From positions 372,001 through 436,000 of the forward strand of contig JAJKFH010004053.1 in NCBI GenBank assembly GCA_023333565.1: a stretch of 64,000 nucleotides of DNA. The letters are read 5' to 3'. Shown here piece by piece: positions 11,801 to 21,400 of this stretch (positions within the stretch are counted from its first letter, which is position 1; each line of letters opens with the position of its first letter). Both the position numbers and the translations under genes were made by a program. This DNA comes from Puffinus mauretanicus (lineage: Eukaryota; Chordata; Aves; Procellariiformes; Procellariidae). Below the pieces are notes generated by a model. That model had not been told where the DNA came from. It searched no databases and worked only from the letters and a program-made list of their open reading frames with translations.

Positions 11801-14800
11801 GTGCAGTTACCCTTTGATTAATGATTCAATGCAATCAGTAGGGACCACACAAACTCCTGGGGGATGCCACAGTAAGCAGCACAATGTCATAATTTAATTT
11901 CTTCTCTTGACCTACATTAGAAAGAGTGAAGACACAGCCACTATTAAGGGCCAAATTCCAGCCGTGGTTATAGAAAAGCAACTCCTGCAGAGTTAAAATA
12001 ATAGGTACACAGCTTAGGAGCAAAATTTGGCATGGAGAGATTACTGCTTGGATATTTGGAGGGATGTTATTTATTTATTCAGATCAACTGGAGGATGTGG
12101 GAAGGTGTCAGACTAATTCTTATGTTCGCTTTAATAGCTGGGCTGCAGTGAGATGCCTATACCAGAAAAAAACAATCTGTCTAGCTGGAAAAAGCTAGAT
12201 CTTGTTTCTTAGCTGGTTAGTATTTCTATTTAGTCAAAGTATGGCATTAGAGTTGGTATTTTATCAGGATAGACCTAAAATTCAGCCTGAAATAATCTTT
12301 TTGCTAGAGGCACCCACAACTAGTGACATCAGCCTGTCAGTTGGATTGCTTTTCTTCACTGACATGAAGTCCTCCATTTCATGCCAGTGGGCAGTGATCA
12401 TATTATCTCATGAAGTATTCAGAGCTGAGGAAGGTAACACAGCATATTTGGTTTTGTAGCCTTCAGCACTTAGAAAACACCAAAAAGTTCAAAATGTTGT
12501 AGCACTTCCTTCAAACAATGTTGTCTGCGGTTTGGGTAGCAAATCTGTCCTCTGCTTCCTGAACCGGCTCTCTGTACAGTATTTATTCTTGACCAAGGTC
12601 TCAGTTATTATCTTCAAGTACGTCACTGTTTAAACCAAGGTTAACCGAAAGGCCAACATCAGCAACTGTTTCTCTGACATGCCGAAATTTTCTCTAGTGC
12701 TCATCTGCACTAGAGACATCATTTTCTCCAGTGCTAAGTGTTTGGAATGTATTTTCTGAATAACCAAAGGGCATCTATGTGCAAAAGTTATTTTCAACTT
12801 TGGCTTCATTTATAAACTCAAAGCATCTCCACTATTCTCATTTTTCTCATAGGGAATAGATGCAAGAATAGATATGATGGATGCTAGTCACATTAATTTC
12901 TGCACTTCAGAAAGCTGCTCAGACACTACAGTATGAAAATCTACAAGATATGAAATGTAACAAAAGAATATACATGCTCATAGATATATGAGATTACAGA
13001 TAAGGAATAATTCTCAATGTAGTGGGAGTTGTCAGTTTAAGCAGCTTCACTGGGTTGTTAAACAGGAACACACATATCTGTGGAAGGTTAATATTTTTGC
13101 TAAGTAAAAGTACTATAAAAGTCTCTACATTTTTTTTTTAGAAGGTAATAATTAAAATCCCTATGATGTTGCTTATGAAATGCAGTCCACAGGGTCATAT
13201 ACACTGAAATTTGACTTCAAATCTACAAATTGTCATCCATTAAATACTTCCTCTGAGTACGGTCATAAAAAAGATCCAGAACAAAACAGCACACTCTGTG
13301 CTTTGGAAGCCCACAAGGAGCTGCTTCTAGCCTAGCGTTAAAGAATTCAGGCAATAATACTGCAACTCCATCAACTGTCTACTAAATTTGAAATTGACCA
13401 AAGCTTGCGAAGACATTCATTATTTGGGGCGTTCACCAAGAATGTGTCTTTTTCTCTCTCAACGCATAAGAAAGTTGATTTTCAATTTGGTAAGTCGCAG
13501 CAGCTGCTGAAACCATCTTTTGTGTATTCATAGGCAGCTCACCAGCTATCATGGGCTGCTATAGCTTTCCTCACCCTCAAACCAGAGATGGTTTAGTGCC
13601 TACACCTTTACGACTGGAATGGTACATAAAGCTTGCTGTCTTATAGAAATAGTCTCAGATTAATCACTTAATTATTCCAAAATATTAAGCTTTATGTGTT
13701 AGGCAAAACCAGTTATTTCTATTGCTGAATCAATACAACTGGTATGTACCTCTTAAATTAATAATGTATCTCTCTGACCTACTTAAGGGGGGTTAGGTTC
13801 TTTTATATGCATCAGGCATAAAAATACAACTCTCATCCTTTTTTTCTCCATCCTTGTACATCCATCTGTCTTTATGTAAAGACGTGATCCATCTCCCTGA
13901 AAAGAGTAAAATTTTTAACCCTCAAAATCTAGACTTCAAAATCCTTCCAGGTGCTTGGAACTGTGCTTCCATGCTTAAGCAGAACTAACTAGCCCAAGAC
14001 TGAGAGAGTTGAGGAGTAAAGTTACTTTATTGGCAGACAGTCTCCATTCCAAGGATTTTTCTTACCCATTAACTATTATAAAAATAGGTCCTTGGACCAA
14101 GCATCAGAACCACTGTATCCTATTTCTCCTGCCCTCCCCTTGTGAGCCCTACCAGCTAAGAAGCTCTGTCCTCAAAATTTAAGGGAGAGTTAATTGGACC
14201 GATTTCAGCAGGAGGAAGGAGGGTAACCCAATCAGTGTACGCCATAGACTTATATTTCCCTGGTGACACACTTTAGGCACTTAAATCCTTCATCAGTGAG
14301 ACCTTGAATGTGTATTTTGCAAATTGAAAAATAACTTAGAAGCAGCCAATCTAACTTTAAGAATAAACTTGCTAGTCTTATTCCAAAGAAAGTGGGATTA
14401 ATTGTTCTTTAGAAGAGCCACCCTCTCTCCTCTGACTGTGGAGAAAATCTGTGTGAATCCCCGGAGCAAGAACCCCTTTCCCTGAACTCTGTAGCTGCTC
14501 CCTTCCGGCCTTGTGGTCTCATGTCTACAGTCATCCTCTTAACAGTCACTGGACCAGAGAAGCCCAATTTGATAAGAATCAAAACCGACAAACTACCTAC
14601 CTGATCAAGTGCTTCAATGTCCTTAGGGACCAAAATTCAAGGCCTAAATAGGAAAAACATAGGACATTACCGACCACCCAGATAGGATGGCAGCACTGAC
14701 CGCTATGCCACGAGAGATTAGAGGCGGAAAGGGCAGGAAACACGAGAATAGAAGGAGCCTTCAATTACCCTTATGAAGATTCACACTGGTACATAACACA

Positions 14801-15059
14801 GAGATCACATTTTTATGAGGCCATCGATAAGTACATCTTGAAGCAGCTGTGAAGGCAGCCCACAAAGTGGGACACCTCCCTCAACCTTGTCCTGACTATC
14901 ACACGTGGCTTGGCTCAAAACTGCACATGTGAATCTAGATAAACTCTGTATCCCTACAGGAGCAACAAAACCCAAAAACGTACACCGCAATTTTGCTCTG
15001 TTTCAAGAGGTAGCGCCACACAAAGATGAAGAAACTTGTTTAAAATGAGCAGCTAAGAG
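8871..15059. other. long stretch without recognised genes
   Basis: Ordinary AT-rich non-coding sequence. The largest open frame is 10753-11109 (118 codons, plus strand), which matches nothing I know. A perfect 10-bp hairpin lies at 12691-12716. From about 14700 the plus strand may hold further, very eroded 5' sequence of the CR1 relic that becomes recognisable after 15060, but I cannot support that firmly. Confidence 0.45.
12691..12716. repeat. perfect 10-bp inverted repeat, 6-base loop
   Basis: TCTCTAGTGC and GCACTAGAGA are exact reverse complements separated by TCATCT. There is no T-run after it and no gene beside it, so a terminator or miRNA precursor role is not indicated. It may be coincidence. 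Confidence 0.6.
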
Positions 15060-15640
15060 AATTAAAACCTTACAGAGAGTGTGGAGATTATTGAAGGAGC
15101 GGCACTGATGAATGCATACCACAGATTTTTTCAAAAGTATTTTTAGAAAGGGTGGAAAAGTCATGAGGACTGAACAGCAGGTAAGGGAGGTTATTAGAAA
15201 CAAGAAGGCATCCCTCAGGAGGCTGAAGCTGTGTCAAACCTAAAGAAAAGGAAATGATCATGAATTCTGGCAGATTAAATGTAAAAACATAACTAGGAGG
15301 GTCCAAAAGAGAGTCTGAAGAGCAACTGGCAAAAGGAATTGAAACTAAATACAAAATCTTTCTCTAAACACATCAGTAGCAAGAAGCTTGGGAAAGTCTG
15401 TAAGGCCAACTCATGATCAAAGTACACAAGAGAAACCTGAGAGAGGACAAGATTGCAAAAAATAAAATAAATTCTTTGTGTTAGTGTTCACTGTAAAAGA
15501 AACTGGGCAGATTTCCATGCTGAGATCCTTATTTTGGGGGGACTCAGTAAAGGAGACCTCTGACTTCCGTATTGTATTTTACAGTTACTTAAAAGTGACT
15601 GGTTATAAACTGCAAAAACCCTCTGGCATTCAGTAAGGAG
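15060..15640 (+). mobile_element. ancient CR1-like LINE relic (linker and start of reverse transcriptase)
   Basis: Plus-strand translation in mixed frames gives pieces typical of the CR1 linker region: VIRNKKASLRRLKLCQT, KCKNITRRVQKRV, QLAKGIETKYKIF, then KFFVLVFTVKETGQISM, which corresponds to the L-N-x-F-F-A-S-V-F-T block just before the reverse transcriptase. Stops and shifts occur every 20-40 codons, so this copy is older than the one at 276-2245. It lies 125 bp upstream of another plus-strand CR1 piece. The two might be one element with a large internal deletion, but their decay differs and I keep them separate. Confidence 0.6.
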
Positions 15641-15764
15641 TTCTAAGAGAAAGCAGGGATGAAATCAGTAGTTACCACCAGTGGTGAGTAACCTCTCCCT
15701 ACAAGCTGTCAAAATAGTTGAGGATGGTAAATGCAAGCTGAGCTTTTCAAAATTGGTTAGATGA

Positions 15765-16232
15765 TAAGTGGATTTGCACGTCCAACGAAGAGCAATGAAG
15801 CTGGTGAATGGTCTAGAGAACAAGTCCTATGAGGAGCGGCTGAGGGAACTGGGGTTGTTTAGTCTGGAGAAAAGGAGGCTGAGGGAGACCTTATCGCTCT
15901 CTTACAACTACCTGAAAGGAGGTTGTAGCGAGGTGGGTGTCGGTCTCTTCTCCCAAGTAACAAGTGATAGGACAAGAGGAAATGGCCTCAAGTTCTGCCA
16001 GGAGAGGTTTGATTGAATATTAGGAAAAATTTCTTCACTGAAAGGGTTGTCAAGCATTGGAACAGGCTACCCAAGGAAGTAGTTAAGTCACCATCCCTGG
16101 AGGTATCTAAAAGACATGTCGATGGCACTGAGGGACATGGTTTAGTGGTAGACTTGGCACTGTCAGGTTGACGATTGGAGTCGATGATCTTAAAGGTCTT
16201 TTCCAACCTAAATGATTCTATGATTTTTTTTA
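15765..16232 (+). mobile_element. CR1 LINE 3' part (C-terminal ORF2 plus 3' UTR)
   Basis: The copy opens within the ORF2 C-terminal region ([20 protein letters not shown], then [13 protein letters not shown] and [19 protein letters not shown]). A frameshift near 16017 is followed by IRKNFFTERVVKHWNRLP and the 3' UTR block GTCGATGATCTTAAAGGTC. It ends with CCTAAATGATTCTATGATT. The [11 protein letters not shown] wording differs from the copies at 276-2245 and 63772-64000, so this belongs to another CR1 subfamily. The upstream edge is a 5' truncation accurate to about 10 bp. Confidence 0.92.
15768..16130 (+). pseudogene. CR1 ORF2 C-terminal fragment
   Basis: An open segment of 82 codons (15768-16016) encodes the C-terminal ORF2 region. 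Translation then shifts frame into IRKNFFTERVVKHWNRLP and KEVVKSPSLEVSKRHVDGT. There is no reverse-transcriptase core, so the fragment could not support retrotransposition. It is a broken relic within the element at 15765-16232. Confidence 0.88.
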
Positions 16233-16530
16233 TTCTAGATAAGGAAAATTCATAAAGTTTGATGCAAGGACCCTTATATTTCAAGTAACACAGATATTTT
16301 ATCTTCATCAATAAGAAGATGACTAATCTATTTTTGGACTTTTTTCCTACCTCTCAGAAATCTGAGTGACATCCAACTTGTCTAACTCTAGCTATCTATA
16401 AGTTTCATTCTTATATTTCCTCACAAAAATATCAGTACTGGGCAAGCCCAAGGGTTCATCTGGTCTGGTATTCTGTTTCCATCAATGGCTATAGCCATCT
16501 GCTTGAGTAGAGTAAAAACAGGGACAACCA

Positions 16531-16695
16531 TATAGAATCATAGAATCATAGAATGGTTTGAGTTGGAAGGGACCTTTAAAGATCATCTAGTCCAACCCCC
16601 CTGCTGTGGGCAGGGACATAGAATCATAGAATCATCTTTCACTAGATCAGGTTGCTCCAAGTCCCATCCACAACCTTACCTTGAACACTTACGAT
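16531..16695 (-). mobile_element. CR1 LINE 3' tail inserted in the ancient CR1
   Basis: Read on the plus strand it starts ATAGAATCATAGAATCATAG and continues GGTTTGAGTTGGAAGGGACC, GATCATCTAGTCCAACCCCC, then TCACTAGATCAGGTTGCTCC and CCTTGAACAC. This is the reverse complement of a standard CR1 3' UTR. About 150 bp are kept and the rest is 5'-truncated. An extra 16 bases (16620-16635) that do not belong to the usual tail lie within it. Ancient CR1 sequence flanks it on both sides, so it is the younger of the two. Confidence 0.93.
16620..16635 (-). repeat. 16-bp double octamer inside a CR1 tail
   Basis: Two copies of the CR1 terminal octamer (AGAATCAT AGAATCAT on the plus strand) sit between GGGACAT and CTTTCACTAG. 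In ordinary CR1 tails these two flanks are joined directly. Either a CR1 cut down to its terminal octamers inserted here, or a template switch during reverse transcription copied octamers inward. Confidence 0.7.
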
Positions 16696-17070
16696 AGTTC
16701 CCCTGAGTACTTTCCTAGCTTCCCGCTGTTTTCCACACAGCTGATTTCCAGAGTCTGATGTGGTTTCTGTGTTTATTAACCCCCAACAGATACTTCTTCC
16801 AAGTACTTGTCTATTCCTTCCTTGAGCCCATGTAAACTTTTATCATTCACAGCATTGCCTATCGGCAAGCTCCTTGGTTCTGATTCCCATTGCACAAAGA
16901 ACATTCTATTTTGTCTGTTTTGTGATGGGTTTCTTATAGATTCATTTGATGCCCCTAGTGCTTGTATTGAAAGAGGCAGCAAACACTATCTCCTTTTGCC
17001 ATGGCATTCATGATTTTAGAGTTGTTATATCCCTGTCTTATCCATACTCCTCATCTTCCTGTCTGTTTTT

Positions 17071-17075
17071 CATGG
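17071..17075. repeat. target-site duplication CATGG, left copy
   Basis: CATGG directly precedes the TGTG end of the LTR. The same five bases follow its CA end at 18190-18194. The exact match next to TG and CA termini identifies a 5-bp integrase-made duplication. Confidence 0.88.
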
Positions 17076-17245
17076 TGTGTTTGTTTGACCTTGGCTGGCT
17101 GCCAGGTGCCCACCAAGCCGCTCTATCATTCCCCCTCCGTTAACAGGACAGGGGGAGAAAATGAAAAAAAACCTCGTGGGTCGAGATAAGGGCAGGGAGA
17201 TCATTTACCAATTATCATCACGGGCAAAACAGACTCAACTTGGGG

Positions 17246-17289
17246 AGTCCCTTCCAACCCCAACTATTCTATGATTCTATGATTCTATG
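17246..17289 (+). mobile_element. 44-bp CR1 3' tail inserted in the LTR
   Basis: The sequence AGTCCCTTCCAACCCCAACT followed by three ATTCTATG-type octamers is the very 3' end of a CR1 in plus orientation. It lies between CTTGGGG and AAATTAATTTAATTT, which I recall as directly joined in uninterrupted copies of this LTR. It therefore entered after the LTR did. At 44 bp it is far shorter than the usual truncated CR1. Confidence 0.82.
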
Positions 17290-17409
17290 AAATTAATTTA
17301 ATTTACAGCTAATTAAACAGACTAAGATAATGAGAAATAAGAACACATCTAAAAACACCTTTTCCCCACTCCTCCCTTCTTCCCAGGCTCAGCTACACTC
17401 CAAACTTCT

Positions 17410-17957
17410 CTACCTCCTCCCCCTGAGCAGCACAGGGGGATAGGGAGTGGAGATTGCGGTCAGTTTATCACACATTGTCTCTGCCACTCCTTCCTCCTCA
17501 CACCCTTCCCCTGCTCCAGCGTGGGGTCCCTCCCACAGGAGACAGTCCTTCATGAACTTCTCCAGTGTGGGTCCTTCACACGGTCTACAGTTCTTCACAA
17601 ACTGCTCCCGCATGGGTCCTTTCCATGGGGTGCAGTCCTGCAGGAATGGACTGCTCCAGTGTGGGTTCCCCATGGGTCCACAGGTCCTGCCAGCAGTCTG
17701 CTTCTGCGTGGGCTCTCCATGGGCTAAAGTTTCTTTCAGGGCGCATCCACCTGCTCCGGCGTAGGGTCCTCCATGGGCTGCAGGTGGATATCTGTTCCAC
17801 CGTGGACCCCCGAGGGCTGCGGGGGGACAGCCTGCCTCACCATGGTCTTCACCACAGGCTGAAGGGGAATCTCTGCTCCGGTGCCTGGAGCATCCCCTCC
17901 CCCTCCTTCTTCACTGACCTTGGTGTCTGCAGGGCTGTTTCTCTCACATCTTCTCAC
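17410..17957 (-). pseudogene. repetitive reading frame inside the LTR, broken by frameshifts
   Basis: Three minus-strand open segments in three frames overlap end to end: 17736-17957 (73 codons), 17585-17800 (71) and 17410-17673 (87). They share a periodic peptide with cores such as QPMEDPTPEQ, THGEPTLEQS, HPMERTHAGA, CEGPTLEKF and WEGPHAGAG, one per DNA repeat unit. The simplest reading is one ancestral repetitive frame that has since taken two or more frameshifts. The function, if there ever was one, is unknown. It may only reflect the DNA repeat having a length often divisible by three. Confidence 0.45.
17511..17875 (-). repeat. degenerate tandem repeat within the LTR, unit about 42-53 bp
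   Basis: Eight units begin with variants of CTGCTCCAGYGTGGG on the plus strand, at about 17511, 17559, 17602, 17651, 17698, 17751, 17792 and 17832. Each continues with a CCATGGG-like core and a GCAG or ACAG segment. Units differ at many sites, so this is an old minisatellite that is part of the LTR family, not a recent expansion. On the minus strand it encodes repeated peptides. Confidence 0.8.
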
Positions 17958-18189
17958 TCCTCTCTCCCAGGTGCTGTTGCGCAGCAGTTTTAACCCTTTA
18001 TTAAATACATTATCACAGAGGTGCTACCACCATCACTGATTGGCTCAGCTTTGGGCAGCGGTGGGTCCGTCTTGGAGCTTGGGTGGCATTGGCTCTGTCT
18101 GACATGGGGGCAGCTTCTGGCATCTTCTCACAGAAGCCACTCCTGCAACCCACCCCGCTACGAAAACCTTGTAACGTAAACCCAATACA

Positions 18190-18194
18190 CATGG
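18190..18194. repeat. target-site duplication CATGG, right copy
   Basis: It directly follows the ATACA end of the LTR and matches 17071-17075 exactly. It marks where the ancient CR1 resumes. Confidence 0.88.
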
Positions 18195-18495
18195 CCAGCC
18201 CACCAAGTCACAGCTTGTATGGAAGCTGTTCCCTGCCTTTGACTGCCCTCAGTGCTTTTTCCTGAATCTTTTCCATTTCTGCAATATGTCCTTTTTGAGA
18301 AGAGGGGATAAGAACCATACAGTGTTCAAGGTATGGGTGAACCACAGACTTACAAATGTTCAGCTTGTTCTTTGCTTAGTTTTCTATTCTTTTCCTATAA
18401 ATTCCTAATAGTTGACATTTTCTGATTGTTACTGAGATGGTAGTTCTATGAAAATAGCTGTCATAATCAATAACATCTCTGTGAAACGATTGGTT
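18195..18495 (-). mobile_element. ancient CR1 LINE, continuation after the LTR
   Basis: The old CR1 resumes where it stopped at 17071. The plus strand reads CTTGTATGGAAGCTGTTCCC, CTGAATCTTTTCCATTTCTG, TGTCCTTTTTGAGAAGAGGG and ACAGTGTTCAAGGTATGGGT, all reverse complements of the ORF2 C-terminal region of old CR1 elements. The match fades after about 18400 and I place the end near 18495. The order of blocks across the LTR is collinear, which supports a single interrupted element. Confidence 0.72.
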
Positions 18496-21400
18496 CTCAA
18501 AAAAACAGAGGTTTTTTTCAGGCTTCTTTGCCAAAATCTCTCATCCTCTAACTTACTATATCTCTAAAAAATATATTTGCTGAATGTGTGGGATGAAAAT
18601 TAGTAGTAGCAAAAAGCTGAAAATAACAAGAATGTTAATGTTATTTGCATGGTTCTTGCTTGTGTAAACAAGCCCTACAAGCAAAGCATTACTTTTTCCT
18701 CATGTGTAAATTCAACCTCTAACTTACATGGCAAATAAAGGAGCAAAGGGAAAAGTTCTCATAAGAATGAGAAAATGTTGATTTGCCCATGACCAAGCCA
18801 AATACTTGCCTGACACCCTGATCGGGATGCACTTACTGCTGCTCTGAACCTAGAAGAGGCTTTCAGTAAGCCAGATGACGCTTGGCGTGCCAACCAACTG
18901 GGCCCAGGGATGCTAAAATGAGTCTGAAGTTTTACTTTTCCCTAGGGAAATATAAATCCTGCATGCATTCAACTGTTGTATTTCTGATAACGTATTTGGA
19001 TAGAGAAGATAATGAGATATTTATAAGTGGCATGATACATTACCCTATAAAAATGATGAGCAATCCATGCATCACGCTCTAAGAGAATCAAGAAATTAAT
19101 CAGTCAGAAAGTATCCTTTCTTGCTTCCGAATTTTAATTTTTAGAGGAGCTGTGAAAACTGTAAACTATTAAGAAGTCAAAGGTTAACATTCTGCAGTAA
19201 CACATGAATTCTGCATCTGATTTGAAAACTACCTAATAAAAAGATTTAAGTGCTTATTTCTTTCATTAAATAACGCAGGTGAATAATGCAGTTAGTGGTG
19301 CTGTTGACCTACCAGAAAACAGGCAAAAGGAAAGAAAAAATCCACAAAAAGGGCATATTCAGGAGGTTTTGGCAGGGAGAAGAACTATTCAAAACCATGA
19401 AGATATACAGCTTAGGGCAGGAAGCCTTTCAGATGAATTATACAGGCTACAGGATTATCTTTCAGAAGTGGCTTTCAATAGCTTATGAAGAACTGTTCAA
19501 GGGCTGGAATAGATGGATGACTGGAGAGAGCATACCTCCACCGTTACAATATAATAGCCAGAAACTTGGCACAAGTCTTTGGACCTGAGAGTTAATTTCA
19601 CTTTCAGGCTGCTCCAGAGGCCATATAATTATTACCTATTCCTCGCCTGGAGCTGGCTATAATTCAGTCTTAGACAAGATGTACTAGAAATATTTTCAGA
19701 ACCCTGCAAAGTTCAGAAATATTCACGTCAGAGAGTTACTCCACACTGATGCAACGCCTACTTTAAGCAAACCTACAGTTTATCAGCTAAAAATACCTTC
19801 AAATATTTTCAGCAAGAGCCGTGATATTGAAGAGATTGTTATTCAATTCATTGATTCCACTAGCTTTTGGGTTGGTCTGTAATCCTTAAACATTAAGAGT
19901 AATATCACAGATAGAAGAATTAATTCTATCAAGTTAGACTGTGAGTCACTTAGTTGAGAAGGAAAAGGGTCAAAATAAAAGCAAGCCAAACCACATTCAA
20001 CTGAAACTGCTGAGTTAATCTGTTTTGTTCTTTTACACTCCTTAGAAAGACACTTGCTTCCTGTTCAGCCTTCCATCACCATTATTTCATTCTTTCTTTT
20101 GGACTTCAGCTAAATGACAATTGAAAATCTTAGGAAATGTCTCTTAAGATTTTTGGAATTTTTTTTCCAGAGAGAAATCATGACTTTACCAATTTATTTC
20201 AGCTTGAAAAATAAGAATCCTTCAACCCTGTCAAGGTAGGAAAAAGGTTTAAAAAATTACTTGGAAGCAAGCATCGGCTATGTAAAAGAGAAACACATGA
20301 CAAAAACTTGAGCAAATTACTGTCTCACCAAGAGGCACAATGTTCATCTGATTAGTGATACACTTAAATCCCTTTGAAGACATTTACCTTTCCCTCCTCA
20401 TCCCTGAACTGGAGAAGAAAAAAACAGAACACAAGTTCCTCCAAGCTGCAGAGATCCCCATCGAGGAAAAGAATGAATTTTAGGATTAAATTCAGAAGCA
20501 TCTAATCACATACTGAAAATGAAATTCATACATGTAGTACTCATTCAATCATGGGAGTACACATGTACTCTGCAGCATGTATGTTCTAACATTTAATGTG
20601 GAATGTAACCTTTTAATAGCTGTAGAAGACTCAAATGGATATGATAATGACTTTTTAATAATATTCCTTTTTCCATCTTAAGAGAGAGAATTGCTAACCA
20701 TTTGCTTCTTTATTTCTGATTTTGTATTAGAAAGAGATAAATTACACAAGTAGAGTTAAATCTGGTGTAATTCTCAATCACGAATCAAGTGACTGGAAAG
20801 CAAAAATTAATTTGTAGTGGAAACAAGAGAAAGAAAATTAAGCCTATGCATATGGACTGTAGGACAGAAAAAAATAAAACAAGCCAGCTGGCTAACAATG
20901 CTGTCCACAGAAGCAAACCAAGCATCAGGCTTTCTTGACTTTTTAGACACCATTTTTTCTTACCTAAAAGTAAATTACAAAAATAGCTAATATGATAAAG
21001 GACAAGACTTTTCTAAGAAATACAAGGATTATATGCCAAAAACCTGAAACAACAAATCTCAGTGCCTTTCTGACCTATCTATTCTAGATTCCCTCTAATT
21101 TGCAACAACTATGGCAATGAATAGATTCCTTTCTTTTAATCCAAGCTGACTTATTTACTTGCATATTTATGTATGCCGTTCAGCAACTCTTAGAAGCGTT
21201 CCCCTCAGTCCCAACCTGTCCCTGTATCCCTCATCCATTTATTTGCATTTTTCCCGTTAACTGCCATCTCCTGTAACTTGACTGTTTTCCATGTGATGTT
21301 ATCAAAAACTTTTTCCAAAATAATACTACAAGATACTTATTAAAGTGGCTCATCTTTTCATAATTAATAGTCTGGGGTCGATTACTAAAGGATGATGTTC

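Larger units (their letters stand above)
16425..17071 (-). mobile_element. ancient CR1 LINE, 3' portion (first part)
   Basis: The plus strand shows the reverse complement of an old CR1 3' region: ACTGGGCAAGCCCAAGGGTT, CATCTGGTCTGGTATTCTGT, then CACAAAGAACATTCTATTTT, TTCATTTGATGCCCCTAGTG and CATGGCATTCATGATTTTAG. I recall these blocks, in this order, from the 3' ends of old CR1 copies in birds, turtles and crocodiles. The element is interrupted twice, by a younger CR1 tail at 16531-16695 and by the solo LTR at 17076-18189, after which it resumes. It must therefore predate both. Confidence 0.75.
17076..18189 (-). mobile_element. solo LTR of an avian endogenous retrovirus, 1114 bp
   Basis: The element begins TGTG and ends ATACA (TG...CA inverted ends) and is flanked by CATGG on both sides. 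I recall its blocks as a widespread bird LTR: GGTGCCCACCAAGCCGCTCT, CTCGTGGGTCGAGATAAGG, CATCACGGGCAAAACAGACT and CACTGACCTTGGTGTCTGCA. In that LTR the sense strand is the minus strand of this window, which is why I call the orientation minus. No gag, pol or env flanks it, so it is a solo LTR left by recombination between paired LTRs. A 5-bp duplication fits ERV classes other than the 6-bp ERVK group, but I do not assign a class. Near 17290-17310 the place of the poly(A) signal reads GTAAAT rather than AATAAA. A TATA-like run lies at 17997-18010. It contains a 44-bp CR1 insertion and a tandem repeat block. Confidence 0.88.

Noticed and set aside
17447..17993. Plus-strand open frames of 105 and 142 codons with repeated Trp, His and Ser
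   Set aside because: They are reverse-strand and alternative-frame readings of the LTR tandem repeat. Their periodicity comes from the DNA repeat.
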